From positions 747,501 through 811,500 of the forward strand of contig JASPKZ010007285.1 in NCBI GenBank assembly GCA_030220185.1: a stretch of 64,000 nucleotides of DNA, in the 5' to 3' direction. How positions within the stretch are numbered: the stretch's first letter is position 1; every line of letters starts with the position of its first letter. The stretch is from Diploptera punctata. Taxonomy: Eukaryota; Arthropoda; Insecta; Blattodea; Blaberidae. Below, one piece after another: positions 9,808 to 19,525 of the stretch. Both the position numbers and the translations under genes were made by a program. The notes beneath the pieces are model-generated. The model was not told where the DNA came from, ran no database searches, and was given only the letters and a program-made list of their open reading frames with translations.

Positions 9808-9864
9808 TACAAATACATTCCGGGTTCGATAGTGCCAGTAAGTAAGTAAGTACAAATACATTCC
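9808..9864 (+). mobile_element. Minimal LINE-T insertion (29 bp) with 14-bp target-site duplication
   Basis: TACAAATACATTCC at 9808-9821 is repeated exactly at 9851-9864. Between them lies only the final LINE-T end, GGGTTCGATAGTGCCAGTAA and its TAAG tail (9822-9850). This is an extreme 5' truncation. It fixes the element's true 3' end and shows that the tail is part of the inserted unit. Confidence 0.92.
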
Positions 9865-9891
9865 ATCACAGTTCTGTGAATTATAATCAGA

Positions 9892-10222
9892 ATCTTAGAG
9901 AAATGGGGCACGCCATAGCGTAGTGGTTAAGGCACTGAGCTACAAGCCGGAGGGTCGAGGGTTCAAGTCCCGTTGGGGTCAGGATTTTTAAACTGACCCA
10001 AACCCTCTGGCGGCACTATGGCCCTGGGATCGACTCAGCCTCTAACGGAAATGAGTACCAGACGCTTGTTCTGGGGGTAAAGACGGCCGTCACGCAGGGC
10101 TGACAACCCGGCTGACATAAAGTGCCGATTCTCTAGAAAAAGTGGGAGCCTTAACCTCCTACTACCCCAAGGGTCTCCGGACCTGTGTGGGATCACTTTA
10201 CTTTACTTTATCTTAGAGAAAT
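9892..10222 (+). mobile_element. Complete SINE-2 with 13-bp target-site duplication
   Basis: ATCTTAGAGAAAT at 9892-9904 is repeated at 10210-10222. The insert (9905-10209) starts with a tRNA-like head: A box TAGCGTAGTGG near 9917 and B box GGTTCAAGTCC near 9960. The body follows, and the tail is (CTTTA)n at 10192-10209. RNA polymerase III transcription from these boxes is expected for the class. Partial copies are at 5701, 6616 and 9236. Confidence 0.93.
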
Positions 10223-10242
10223 TGAGTGAAAATAAGAAAAAA

Positions 10243-10630
10243 CACAAACAATGTAACGAAATAACATTAAATGGAAAATAAATACTGAAAACTGATTAAG
10301 TTAAAATGTTTTCTAACTGAATCAGTGTTCAATATGTATTTTCTATTTCTTATTATTGCATTTTTAGTTTAATATGTGTTGGATCATTTTTCCACTCTAA
10401 AGAGATAAATCACTTTTGCACCCAATTCAGTATTAAATTGTTAATATTTATTTATTAGCATGTTGTTTGCATTCAAATTGGCTGTATATGATTCCAATAC
10501 GATGAGAGATTAAAATGTATATGATATAATAAAGTAATAGCCTCAAAATGAAAATTATACTTTTTTTCGTTTTCAGAACAATTTTTAGTTTGTGGTTAGA
10601 TATGTTTTTAGGGCAACTATCCAAATATGA
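10243..10630 (-). repeat. Repeat E, second arm of an inverted pair
   Basis: Reverse complement of 3240-3603 with moderate divergence. It begins immediately after the SINE-2 target-site duplication. Confidence 0.7.
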
Positions 10631-10742
10631 ACTTGTTATCTAGTAGCTATGACTCCACAATTTTGTAAACGGTTAATTATCTGTAGACCTTTCGGTATTA
10701 CTCTCATCATCAGGAGAAGAAGCAGGAAATAGGTCTATATCT

Positions 10743-11087
10743 CCATCCATAGTAATTCTGCCCGAAGGCAGGTCTTTCACTGCAATCATAGCATTTTCAT
10801 GCTATGCTTGCAGCTTTACTAGGGAAATGTATGTATGGTAGCTTCCTGTTGCTTTCCACACCGGTGAAGGATGATGATGATGATGATGCTAATGATAAGG
10901 ATGATGATGATGATGGCCATATGATTTCGGGGACCGTTTGGGCCTTAAAGTTTTCCTGACATTTGTCTTACAGGTCAGGAAAAACCCCGATAAAAACCTC
11001 ACCCAGAAAAACTGCGCCGACCGGGAATCGAACCCGGGCCCGCTGCGTGACAAGGCAGCACGCTAACTCGAGACCACAGCGGTGGAC
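10743..11087 (-). mobile_element. SINE-1, full length, antisense
   Basis: Head at 11087 with B-box text GGGAATCGAACCCGG near 11021-11036 on the plus strand. Body and ATC-rich spacer follow at about 10870-10910, then the hairpin tail (CCCGAAGGCAGG) at 10759-10771. Imperfect flanks GGTCTATATCT and GGTCTGTATCT may be the target-site duplication. Confidence 0.88.
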
Positions 11088-11089
11088 GG

Positions 11090-11690
11090 TCTGTATCTGC
11101 TGACCTTGAATGCAATACTGTATTATATGCAGGGTCAATAGACACAGGTCTCTCTCCTGATTCTTCTCCCGTTGACGCATATTACATGGTTCTGCCTTAA
11201 TCTCTAAATCTAACAGAGAACGTGAGGTTGTATGAAGTTGGTACGACTGATTTTGTTGGTATCACTACTTTCTATGGAAATGGGACAATAGCTAGTAAGA
11301 TTAAAACAAATTTGCATCTTGCCAGATCGCATTAGAACCGTCTGGGGCCCGTTCAAATAATGCATCAATTAAACTCAGCGCAAAAACGGTTTCCTGATGC
11401 AGTCGTTAGGTTTTCAATTGAACCAGAATTTCGGCAGAGCATTCCCTCGGGCATTGCTCTGTCTTTAAAGGAAATGAGACCCCCATCACTGTGACTGTCA
11501 CGTGATCCACCAGACAACGTTTTAAAAGTTAAACTTCTTGCTAAGAGCTGCATTATCTTCTCTTCCATGATATGGTGTGTGATGGTACATCCCACTACAC
11601 TCCTATGTGGAAAACACAGGTGCTTCCTTATGGGAGATAATGATGATAATAAAATAATAATACTTATGATGATGATGATAATAATAATAA
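11090..11690. other. Unassigned interval
   Basis: A 76-codon open frame on the minus strand (11595-11365) is present. I do not recognise it and it has no neighbour supporting function. Nothing else is visible. Confidence 0.4.
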
Positions 11691-11734
11691 TAACAATAAT
11701 AGTAATTGTTATTATTATTATTATTCTACCAGGG

Positions 11735-12110
11735 AAATGAAAATAATTTTAAGTTCAGAAATGGATGTTTTAAGAAGATCAGCTGGAAAATCTAGAATGG
11801 ATAGAATACGAAATAAAGAAATAAGGGATATTATGGGTTTACAAGAGGAGCCGGACATCACAGACATCATAGAAAAGAAAAGATTGCAGTGGAAATGGTC
11901 ATGTCAAACGAATGCCAGAGCAAAGATTGCCAAAAAATGTTATGGAATGGATCCCAATGGAAAGGAGGAAGAGAGGAAGACCGAAGAAAACTTGGATAGA
12001 AGGGGTACAAGCAGCTATGAATATCAGAAGAATGGAGGAAGATCAATGGATGGATAGAGAGGAATGGCGTTTGGTTTCCGGAAGACGGCGGCAGCTGCCA
12101 TGATACCGGA
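11735..12110 (+). pseudogene. LINE-G (RRRQLP subfamily) C-terminus with (ATT)n tail
   Basis: Reads RSAGKSRMDRIRNKEIRDIM and PDITDIIEKKRLQW. After a frameshift near 11905 it continues as MPEQRLPKNVMEWIP, KRGRPKKTWIEGVQAAMN and VSGRRRQLP, ending near 12101. The tail ATGATACCGGATG runs into (ATT)n at 12113-12136. A near-identical C-terminus occurs at 36970-37410. The W-x-G-H-style motif is damaged in this copy. Confidence 0.85.
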
Positions 12111-12139
12111 TGATTATTATTATTATTATTATTATTAAT

Positions 12140-12535
12140 TTTAAATTAAATTAGCACTCTAATGCCCCTTGTTACATATGTGTAACATCTGGAATTTATC
12201 GCATAATTTCAGCAATAAATTAAGATTTTCCGCGAATCCCTGAATAGGTTTAAGCATTAAGGGTTAAGTTAATTTAAGGTTATATATAAATATGATAAAT
12301 TATAAAAGAAACACCAATTAATATATGTACCTTACACTGGGTAATGATGAAGTCAAATATAAATTTAGATTTCTTTTAAAATTTGCCAATGTCAGGCAGG
12401 CGCTTATTTATTGTGGTAGGGAATTCCAGTTGCGAGAAGTGAAGATGGTATATGACATGGAGTGATGTGATGTCCTATGTTGCGGTATATTAAGCAAGAG
12501 ACTATGTTATGATCTTGTGTTTATGTTATGGTTGG
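12140..12535. other. Unassigned AT-rich interval
   Basis: No ORF or family match. It may be old retroelement 3' untranslated sequence. Confidence 0.4.
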
Positions 12536-12645
12536 ACGAAATAAAGAGTGGAGAATGCTGAGTTTGCAGTGAAAACCCGGGACTTGGGCAGTACACTATG
12601 TATGTTTGCGTCGCTGGGTTCGATAACGCCGGGGACTTAGTTATT
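12536..12645 (+). mobile_element. LINE-G tail fragment (SINE-1-like 3' end)
   Basis: AAAGAGTGGAGAATGCTGAG followed by TTTGCAGTGAAAAC and GGGCAGTACACTATG matches the 3' end of the LINE-G copy at 4925-4990. A possible LINE-T end (GGGTTCGATAACGCC) follows at 12617-12631. Confidence 0.6.
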
Positions 12646-12649
12646 AGGT

Positions 12650-13118
12650 ACAATAAAAATGCAAATAAAACAAAATTGTGAGTCCTCAGAAAGAACTTGG
12701 AGAAAATTGTACAGGTTAGAAAATCTACGAAGTTATAACGTTGGATGAATTGTAAAGGTTTTCATCTCTGTAATCCAGGAGTATTGCCTCTGTAATCTCT
12801 CTACAAGTTGCAGGAGCTCCGTGAAATTACTGAAATCTGACGTAAATGACACTTGCTGAGGTCGTCACTTAGAGATTACAAGATATTCGTGGGCCATTCC
12901 CACAATACTATAACGCATTATGCCTTGTATTGCATCGTCATGGTTTCTTGAAGTTCAAACCATTGCTAACTGCATCCAGAGATACAAACTTTTAACTGTA
13001 GTTTTTAAATGTAAATTTTTAACGATTTCGAATTCAGAAGTAATGTTTCTAGTATGGTTGCTGTCACGAAAATTATTTGAAACAAGTATATATAAACACA
13101 AGAAAACTTTCTCATTCA

Positions 13119-13120
<2 letters not shown>
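12650..13120. other. Unassigned interval
   Basis: Nothing recognisable seen. Confidence 0.4.

Positions 13121-13121
<1 letters not shown>

Positions 13122-13162
<41 letters not shown>
13122..13162. repeat. (TA)n microsatellite
   Basis: Pure TA directly abutting the left inverted repeat of the Tc1/mariner-like element, consistent with TA target choice. Confidence 0.9.
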
Positions 13163-13167
<5 letters not shown>

Positions 13168-14072
13168 GAAAATTATTTAAACCGACAAACTCTGGGAGGT
13201 TATAGGGGACACCAAAACAAATGTTTTTCCCTAATGCCATTTTTCCTATGAGGATTACGCGGTAGAGGGCGTATTACTCTCTTGAGTTTTCATGACTGCA
13301 ACTGCTGTTGATGGTAGGAATTGTTTGTCCACCAGTGTAGTAGTGAATTGTATCTGTTTACTAATGGAGCGATACACCTGGAGTGAGTACACTGATATGT
13401 GTGGGTCGGTGTTGTGGGGACTGTTTAATTGGGACATATCTCCTACCTAAGCCATTAAATGGCAGGCACTATTATAATTTCTCGCCAGAGCATTGCCAGA
13501 ATTGCTGGAAGGATCCCGCTCCCTACAAGACAACGCATGTGGTTCCAACATGACGGGGCGCCGGCACATTTCAGTCGTCGTGTGCGTCGATTCTTGAACC
13601 AACGGTTTTCAGAAAAGTTGATTGGCAGAGGTGGTCCTGTACCATGGCCTGCTCGATCTCCAGATATGACCAATTTGGAATTTTTGTGTGGGGAGAGATG
13701 CGCAACCTTGTTTACACAACTCCTGTTGCATCAGAAAAGGATCTGGTTGCCCGGATAGTAGCAGCAGCAGGAGCAATTAACGACACTCCTGGAGTTTTTT
13801 CCCGTGTTAGACAGAACATGATCCGCCGGTGTAACCTTTGTTTACATGTCAATGCAGGCATTTTTGAACCTCTACTGTAATTTAAGTAATTGCGTTGTGT
13901 TAATGTGTTGTTTCTTGGTAATAAAAAACGCAGAAGTTGTTGTTGGTTTAATTAATTTGCCGCCAGAGAAATCTTCCTTTACCGGTTTAAATAATCCTCG
14001 TAGGAAAAAATATTTGTTTTGGTGTCCCCTACAACCTCCCAGAGTTTGTCCGTTTAAATAATTTTCATCCTG
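13163..14072 (+). mobile_element. Internally deleted Tc1/mariner-like transposon
   Basis: Terminal inverted repeats of about 85-95 bp bound it. The left starts AGGGTGAAAATTATTTAAAC; the right, reverse-complemented, starts AGGATGAAAATTATTTAAAC. Both then carry CTCTGGGAGGTT and GGGGACACCAAAACAAAT. The left repeat has an extra segment of about 13 bp. It lies in a (TA)n run. At about 910 bp it is shorter than a full element, which suggests loss of the N-terminal and central transposase region. Confidence 0.88.
13364..13880 (+). pseudogene. Tc1/mariner-superfamily transposase remnant
   Basis: A plausible N-terminus (MERYTWSEYTDM) starts at 13364 and stops soon. The C-terminal catalytic part runs from 13459: RMWFQHDGAPAHFSRRVRRF, then GRGGPVPWPARSPDM. 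After a frameshift near 13670 it continues as DQFGIFVWGEMRNLVYTT, DLVARIVAAAGAIN and RRCNLCLHVNAGIFEPLL to a stop at 13880. HDGAPAH supplies one catalytic Asp and the SPD region the next. The helix-turn-helix domain and most of the core are missing. The product would be inactive. Confidence 0.85.
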
Positions 14073-14081
14073 TATATAAAC

Positions 14082-14417
14082 ATGCAGGGTGGGGCCCTGA
14101 AATGGGGTCTCGGTCACTCCAAGTGGGTTTCGTGGTGGAAGAAAACGGAGATTGGACAGGTTTTGCCCGGGGTTTCTCCTGTTTTCCCCTTCCACAATTT
14201 CATTTCACCATTTTTCCATACTCATCTCATCCATTTCGTTTCATTTCGTTCAACTGCCTCTGTGATAGTGCATCAGGCGTGGTCGGCCGGCACCCTTGCC
14301 ATTCACTGACTTCTATACATATAGGGGCTTCATCTCATTCCATCCCTCGACCCGATCCTGAGTTGGACACGAGTTGAGGATATTATTATTATTATTATTA
14401 TATTATTATTATTATTA

Positions 14418-14450
<33 letters not shown>
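14082..14450 (+). repeat. Unclassified repeat with (ATT)n tail
   Basis: GC-richer segment (GGGTCTCGGTCACTCC, GGTCGGCCGGCACCC) ending GTTGAGGATATTATT and running into (ATT)n at 14383-14450. It looks like a retroelement 3' end, but I see no family match inside the window. Confidence 0.45.
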
Positions 14451-14789
14451 GTCCACCGCTGTGGTCTCGAGGTAGCGTGCTGCCTTGTCACGCAGCGGGC
14501 CCGGGTTCGATCCCCGGTCGGGGCAGTTTTTCTGGGTGAGGTTTTTATCGGGGTTTTTCCTCACCTGTAAGACAAATGTCAGAAAAACTTTAAGGCCCAA
14601 ACGGTCCCGAAATCATATGGCCATCATCATCATCATCATCCTTATCATCATCATCATCATCCTTCACCAGTGTGGAAAGCAACGGGAAGCTACCACACCT
14701 ACACAATTCCCTAGTAAAGCTGCAAGCATAGCATGAAAATGCTATGATTGCAGTGAAGGACCTGCCTTCGGGCAGAATTACTATGGATG
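14451..14789 (+). mobile_element. SINE-1, full length
   Basis: Best reference copy. The tRNA-like head (GGTCTCGAGGTAGCG; B box GGTTCGATCCC near 14504) is followed by a conserved body, an ATC-repeat spacer (14622-14665), AGCTGCAAGCATAGC and a hairpin tail (GACCTGCCTTCGGGCAG) ending in ATGGATGG. The hairpin is also present at the end of a LINE-G (4952-4990). It sits in an (ATT)n tract. Confidence 0.93.
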
Positions 14790-14790
14790 G

Positions 14791-14848
<58 letters not shown>

Positions 14849-14849
14849 G
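14790..14849. repeat. (ATT)n microsatellite
   Basis: About 20 uninterrupted ATT units between SINE-1 and SINE-3. Confidence 0.92.
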
Positions 14850-15236
14850 ATATGGACTTTTGGAGGAGGGCTCCTAGAAACTCCGATTCTATCCGATTGA
14901 GGGTCTTTCCACTTTTCAGCGGTTGCCCTTTTACCAGCCGGCTGCTGGCCCTTCACATCCACATGTGTCAATCACAGAGGTAGATGATCAACAGCCAGTG
15001 TAGGGGTGACATGTGGTTAGCATGTCGAGTCCCCCAGCCGTTATAGCTGGTTCCTCAACCTGGAGCCGCTACTTATTGTAGCTACCCAATTGCCTCACGA
15101 TGCTGGGTGGGCACCGGTCCCATACTGGCCGAAATACCATGAGAAAATTTCTTCCCCCATGGAGATTCGAACCAGCGCAAGTCCCGTAGCTCTGCGCCAA
15201 GGCTTCCTACCTTAACCTCTCGGCTACGGCTCAAGA
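14850..15236 (-). mobile_element. SINE-3, antisense
   Basis: The reverse complement begins with GCCGTAGCCGAGAGGTTAAG (A box TAGCCGAGAGG). A GGTTCGAATCTCC B box lies near 15165-15178 of the plus strand. The head resembles a long-variable-arm tRNA (Ser/Leu type). The body (CACCGGTGCCC-like, GGGGGACTCGACATGCT) matches 61733-62060. Confidence 0.88.
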
Positions 15237-15545
15237 AGTGACAAAATTAGAAATACTACTAAAATCAGAAAAATAATGGATATCCAAAAAAGATGTTCTA
15301 CAATTTTTTTGCAAAAAGAACACTGAAGTGAGAATGACAGATGACAGGATAGCTAGGATAATTTTAAGTTTTGAAGCGGAGGGTAACAGAAGATAGGGGA
15401 GAACAAAATAATAGTGGATTCAATGAGTACATTGGAGTTAGGTGTCGAGAGGATTAACAGAGAGTGATGCAAAGATTGGGGATTTATGTGGGAGTAAAAT
15501 TTACAATGGGTTGTAGGAAAACTATTGTCTGACAGATATTCAAAA
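15237..15545 (+). mobile_element. Possible LINE-G 3' fragment, decayed
   Basis: Short stretches such as MTDDRIARIILSF and ESDAKIGDLCGSK resemble the last part of LINE-G proteins before the tail, and (ATT)n follows at 15548. Weak evidence. Confidence 0.35.
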
Positions 15546-15547
15546 CT

Positions 15548-15570
15548 AGGATTATTATTATTATTATTAT

Positions 15571-15660
<90 letters not shown>
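15548..15660. repeat. (ATT)n microsatellite
   Basis: Long ATT tract with a few interruptions (TGT, TAC). Confidence 0.92.
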
Positions 15661-15662
<2 letters not shown>

Positions 15663-16045
15663 GACTCTTACTTTAAGGGAGGAAGGGAGATTACCAGAAT
15701 TTGAGAAGAAAGTTCTTAGAAAAATATTTGGACGAAATTGAGATGAACAGACAGGTGGATGGAGAAGACTATATAACAGTGAACTACATGGTCTTTATAG
15801 GAAGCCAGATATAATAAGAACAGTTAAGTCTCGTAGCCTTAAATACATGGATAGAAGCTTCTTGTAGAAAACTAGAAGGAAAACGCCTAGTTGGTAGACC
15901 AAGAATGAGGAAGTATAACATTAACCATGATTTGAGGGAAGTAGATTATACAGGGAATGAATTGGAAAATATTTGCTCAGATGTTTGGAGAGTTAATGTC
16001 CGCGCGGCCTTGAACCTACGGGTTCGATATGGCCAGCGAGTTGTT
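15661..16045 (+). mobile_element. LINE-T 3' fragment
   Basis: Starts inside the TLTLREE segment (GACTCTTACTTTAAGGGAGG) and ends at GGGTTCGATATGGCCAGCGA. An internal deletion removes the WAGHVARMGN codons near 15840. Confidence 0.82.
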
Positions 16046-16079
16046 ACAATAATAATATTAATAATAATAATAATTATTA

Positions 16080-16970
16080 TTGTTATTATTATCAAACTGG
16101 CGCAAAACATGTTCAGGAATGGGAGTACCAATTGGAGATGGATCAACAGATACAATATATACACTGTTATTTGCGGATGACCAGATAATAATTGCTCAAG
16201 AATATGAAGACATGGAGTTTATGTTCAGAAAATTATTGGACGAATACGATAACTGGGGTTTGAAAATAAATTCAGAAAAAATAATTTTATATGGGATGTG
16301 GAGCCGAAACCGAATATTCGATATTAGAAGATGAAAAGAAGTATATTAGAGGATGTGAAGAATTTGAGTATCTGGGAGTAAAATTAGATAAAGAGGATAA
16401 ACAAGAAAGTGATATTAAGAACAGAATAAATAAAGGTAGAGCAATAACAGCAATGATGAATGGAGTCTTATGGAACAGACATATAACCAGGAAAAATAAG
16501 TTACAAATATATAATTCAATAGTGAGAAGTACTGTCACATATGGAGCTGAAGTTTGGAAATTCAACAAAAACTTAGAACAAAAACTTATGTCGATGGAAA
16601 TGGATTTCTTGAGGAGAGCAGCTAGATGTTCAAAATTAGACAAAATAAGAAATACTGTCATAAGAGAAAAAATGAATATTGGTTATTCAATAGTAGATTA
16701 TATACGGTATAAGCAATTAAATTAGTAGGGGCACGTACGACGAATGCAAGAAGAAAGATTACCCAGGAAAACATTGGAATGGTGTCCACCTGGAAGGAGG
16801 AGGAGAGGAAGACCTCGAAACTCGTGGATGCAGGAAATAAGAACTGGAATGAGAGCAAGAGGACTGGAGGATATGGCTTGGATGGAGAGAGACGAGTGGA
16901 GAAGAAAAATAAAACTTTTGGCACAGAAAGATGTGTAAACATTAACATTCTGTATATAAACAAATAAATA
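16080..16970 (+). pseudogene. LINE-G with FADD box and (AAAT)n tail
   Basis: Frame 16080-16334 carries LLFADDQIIIAQEYED, WGLKINSEK and an SGVPIGDGS-like segment before it. After a frameshift near 16290, 16291-16725 carries FEYLGVKLDKEDKQESD, VTYGAEVWKFNKNLEQK and MEMDFLRRAARCSKLDK. After a stop at 16723, 16744-16938 gives MQEERLPRKTLEWCPPGRR, RRGRPRNSWMQEI and WMERDEWRRK. The tail is (AAAT)n at 16960-16982. Two frame breaks disable it. Closest relative: 47575-48415. Confidence 0.87.
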
Positions 16971-16980
16971 AATAAATAAA

Positions 16981-16981
<1 letters not shown>

Positions 16982-17019
<38 letters not shown>

Positions 17020-17022
17020 CCC
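16982..17022. repeat. (ATT)n microsatellite
   Basis: Follows the (AAAT)n LINE-G tail. Confidence 0.9.
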
Positions 17023-17275
17023 TCCATGGTATCTTTACCTTGTCGTGGTGGAGTGGCTTGCGTGCTTAAATGATCCTGAGAGCTATGCCGGAGGTAGCAT
17101 TGCTGCCGATAGGGTTACTCATGCCTGACTGGTCGAAGGTGATAAGCCAGACGAAAAAAGTACCTCGGTCGAAAGAGTGACGATCTTTCACCGTAAAAAT
17201 TCAACCGTCAAGAAATGCGGACATGGGTTCAACTGGGGTAAAATTTTCCAGAGATCGAATAGCCCCCCATTCGGT
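17023..17275 (+). repeat. Repeat G, candidate LINE-T 5' region
   Basis: Begins near TACCTTGTCGTGGTGGAGTG and ends at GGGGTAAAATTTTCCAGAG. It is directly joined to a LINE-T 3' end at 17276, which would fit an internally deleted LINE-T. Confidence 0.65.
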
Positions 17276-17405
17276 TGAAGGAAGTAGATTATACAGGGAA
17301 TGATTGGAAAGCATTAGCTCAGGATAGAGATGTATGGAGAGCTTATGTCCGTGCGGCCATGAACCAACGGTTTCGATAGTGCCAGTGAGTAAGTGAGTAA
17401 GTATT
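17276..17405 (+). mobile_element. LINE-T 3' end
   Basis: AAGGAAGTAGATTATACAGG through TTTCGATAGTGCCAGTGAG and (TAAG)n, then ATT repeats. Confidence 0.88.
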
Positions 17406-17421
17406 ATTATTATTATTTTAT

Positions 17422-17457
<36 letters not shown>

Positions 17458-17467
17458 CATTATTATT

Positions 17468-17669
17468 TAGGAAAGCCAGAGGGAAAACGCCCAGTTGGTA
17501 GACCAAGAATGAGGTGGGAGAACAACATTAAGTATGATTTGAGGGAAGTAGATTATACAGGGAATGCTTGGAAGGCATTAGCTCAGGATAGGAATGTATG
17601 GAGAGCTTATGTCTACCCGACCATGAACCTACGGGTTCGATAGTGCCAAGTAGTAAGTACGTAAGTAAG

Positions 17670-17672
<3 letters not shown>
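17468..17672 (+). mobile_element. LINE-T 3' end
   Basis: Starts at the KPEGKRPVGRPRMRW segment (GGAAAGCCAGAGGGAAAACG) and ends CGGGTTCGATAGTGCCAAGT with (GTAA)n, then (ATT)n to 17722. Confidence 0.9.
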
Positions 17673-17724
<52 letters not shown>

Positions 17725-18550
17725 TGCCCTTAGTTCTGATCAAATCACTGTCTGTAATTTCAGCGCGCCTCCTTTGTCCGTACGAGTGAAGAGGATTTCT
17801 ATTTTCCGAGATCTCTCTCTAGAATGAAGATATAAAAAGAGAGGAGAACAATGGATGAGGGAAGAAGCTGTGGGATGAGTAGAGATTCTAAGCCAGACCT
17901 GAAGGAACTTGCCAATCACGTGTTGTATCAGGAGCAGGGGATTTCTTGTTTGCCAGGCTACATCTACCGGAGAAATTACTAACTATAATATCATCTAATA
18001 ACTCCAGTAAATTTTGTACGCCATTATTGGTTCTATGGATTTTAAAGACTATAAATTTAACTAGCTTAAGTACTCGTTGTTATCTAGATCAGGGGTGAAA
18101 ACCTCTACCAGCATGAAATTCTGACACCTTTGTCCTAAAACAGCACGTAGGTTATGCCGATTGAAGAGTAAAAATTTAAAAAAAATGCACATGTTACCAT
18201 AATTGCATGAATAATTGTAATAATCTGAAATGTACGCACATTATATTTAAATAAAGAGAAGCCTGGATGCCCTCCCAATATAGAGTCATCCGAAAGCCAA
18301 ACTTGGCAAGATCCCGCATGTTCGACTACTCCAATTAAGGTGTTAGCGGTTTCCCTCGTACCAAAGAGCAAATGCTGGAATAGAACCCCAAAAGATCCGC
18401 TTCCGACTTCACTCTGCTACTTAACTTCAAATTTGAAGATTTCAAATTTAAAACCGGGGCTAATGTATTTTACAGGAACCCAGGGCTCTACCAATTAAGG
18501 AGGACCAAAATGGATCGCTCACCGCCAACATTTAAGTGAATGGCCGCTGA
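17725..18550. other. Unassigned interval
   Basis: No convincing ORF or repeat head seen. Confidence 0.4.
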
Positions 18551-18551
18551 A

Positions 18552-18974
18552 CTTTCCATCTTGTTTTTGTAAGCCCATGCTTCCCTTAACAGATATTTAG
18601 GCGCTCTCCCCCTATAGGGAAGAATTTGAACCATATTAATTTAGTTACACTTGTTTTCGTATAGATGTCCTTTGAGTGGTCCGTGGTCAGCGTTCCGCTT
18701 CATACTGACATCTAGGAAACCAAGGTAGTACTAGGACGGGAAAATTCAGTAAATTTTGCTTAGAGGCCTTTAATTCAAGCTTAAGGATCTTTTGTGAGCC
18801 TGTAAATCTACAGACTCGGGACCCACGGCTTAAAGTCCCTCCCGGAGGACTTGCTCCTTGAATTTTTCCATCCTAAAAAACCCATCGACCCCGGCCGGGT
18901 TTGAACCCGCGACCCTCGGGACCAGAGGCAAGGAGCATAAGCATTAGTCCACCGAGGCCGATAGCTTTCCATCT
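18552..18974 (-). mobile_element. SINE-4 with 10-bp target-site duplication
   Basis: CTTTCCATCT at 18552-18561 and 18965-18974 flanks a 403-bp insert. On the minus strand the head is CGGCCTCGGTGGACTAATGC with B box GGGTTCAAACCCGG near 18898. The body carries TCCTCCGGGAGGGACTTTAA and ends near GGCTTACAAAAACAAG. Other copies: 50046-50441 and 63031-63796. Confidence 0.92.
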
Positions 18975-19455
18975 ATCTATCTAAATGTATGCCGAAATAA
19001 CGTAAAGGAAAAACGCTTGTCACCTGTGACAATATAGGCTATATTCCATAAACCAGCAAAACTGACAATAAATTCGACCTGATGAGAAATTCGGTTAGTT
19101 TCCGCAGTTCCTGAACGACGGAATTTTTCATCATTAACCTGAGTAGTTATTTCAGTATAATAGCAGTGTACTGTTTATGAATGTTACAGGTAGCATTGTT
19201 TTTTTTTTTTGGCATTTGTTTAATCGGAGTTCAACTGTTATATTTTTCATTAGAGTTGGAAGTCGCCCACCGTGAATTGGTGACGTAATGAAGAGCATTC
19301 GATGTTGAGTAAACACTATCAACTTTGTTGTCATTAGGTTGCTTAGCCTCGGGGATTTACATCAGGGATGATTGACAGCTTCGGACCTAATAATTCAGCG
19401 CCAAGAACACTGTGACCTGGTGCAAACTGCAAGTGACAACCGCCTCACTCTCTCT
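18975..19455. other. Unassigned interval
   Basis: Short (ATCT)n at 18970-18985; otherwise nothing recognised. Confidence 0.4.
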
Positions 19456-19459
19456 AACT

Positions 19460-19525
19460 AACTAACTATTTCACTGGCACTGTGAAACCCGCAGATTCAT
19501 TCCCGCGCGGATATAAACTCCCTAA
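19460..19525 (-). mobile_element. Short LINE-T 3' end, antisense
   Basis: AACTAACTAACTATTTCACTGGCACTG-type end in reverse orientation (split here by position: tail 19464-19474, end from 19478), truncated after about 65 bp. Confidence 0.75.
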
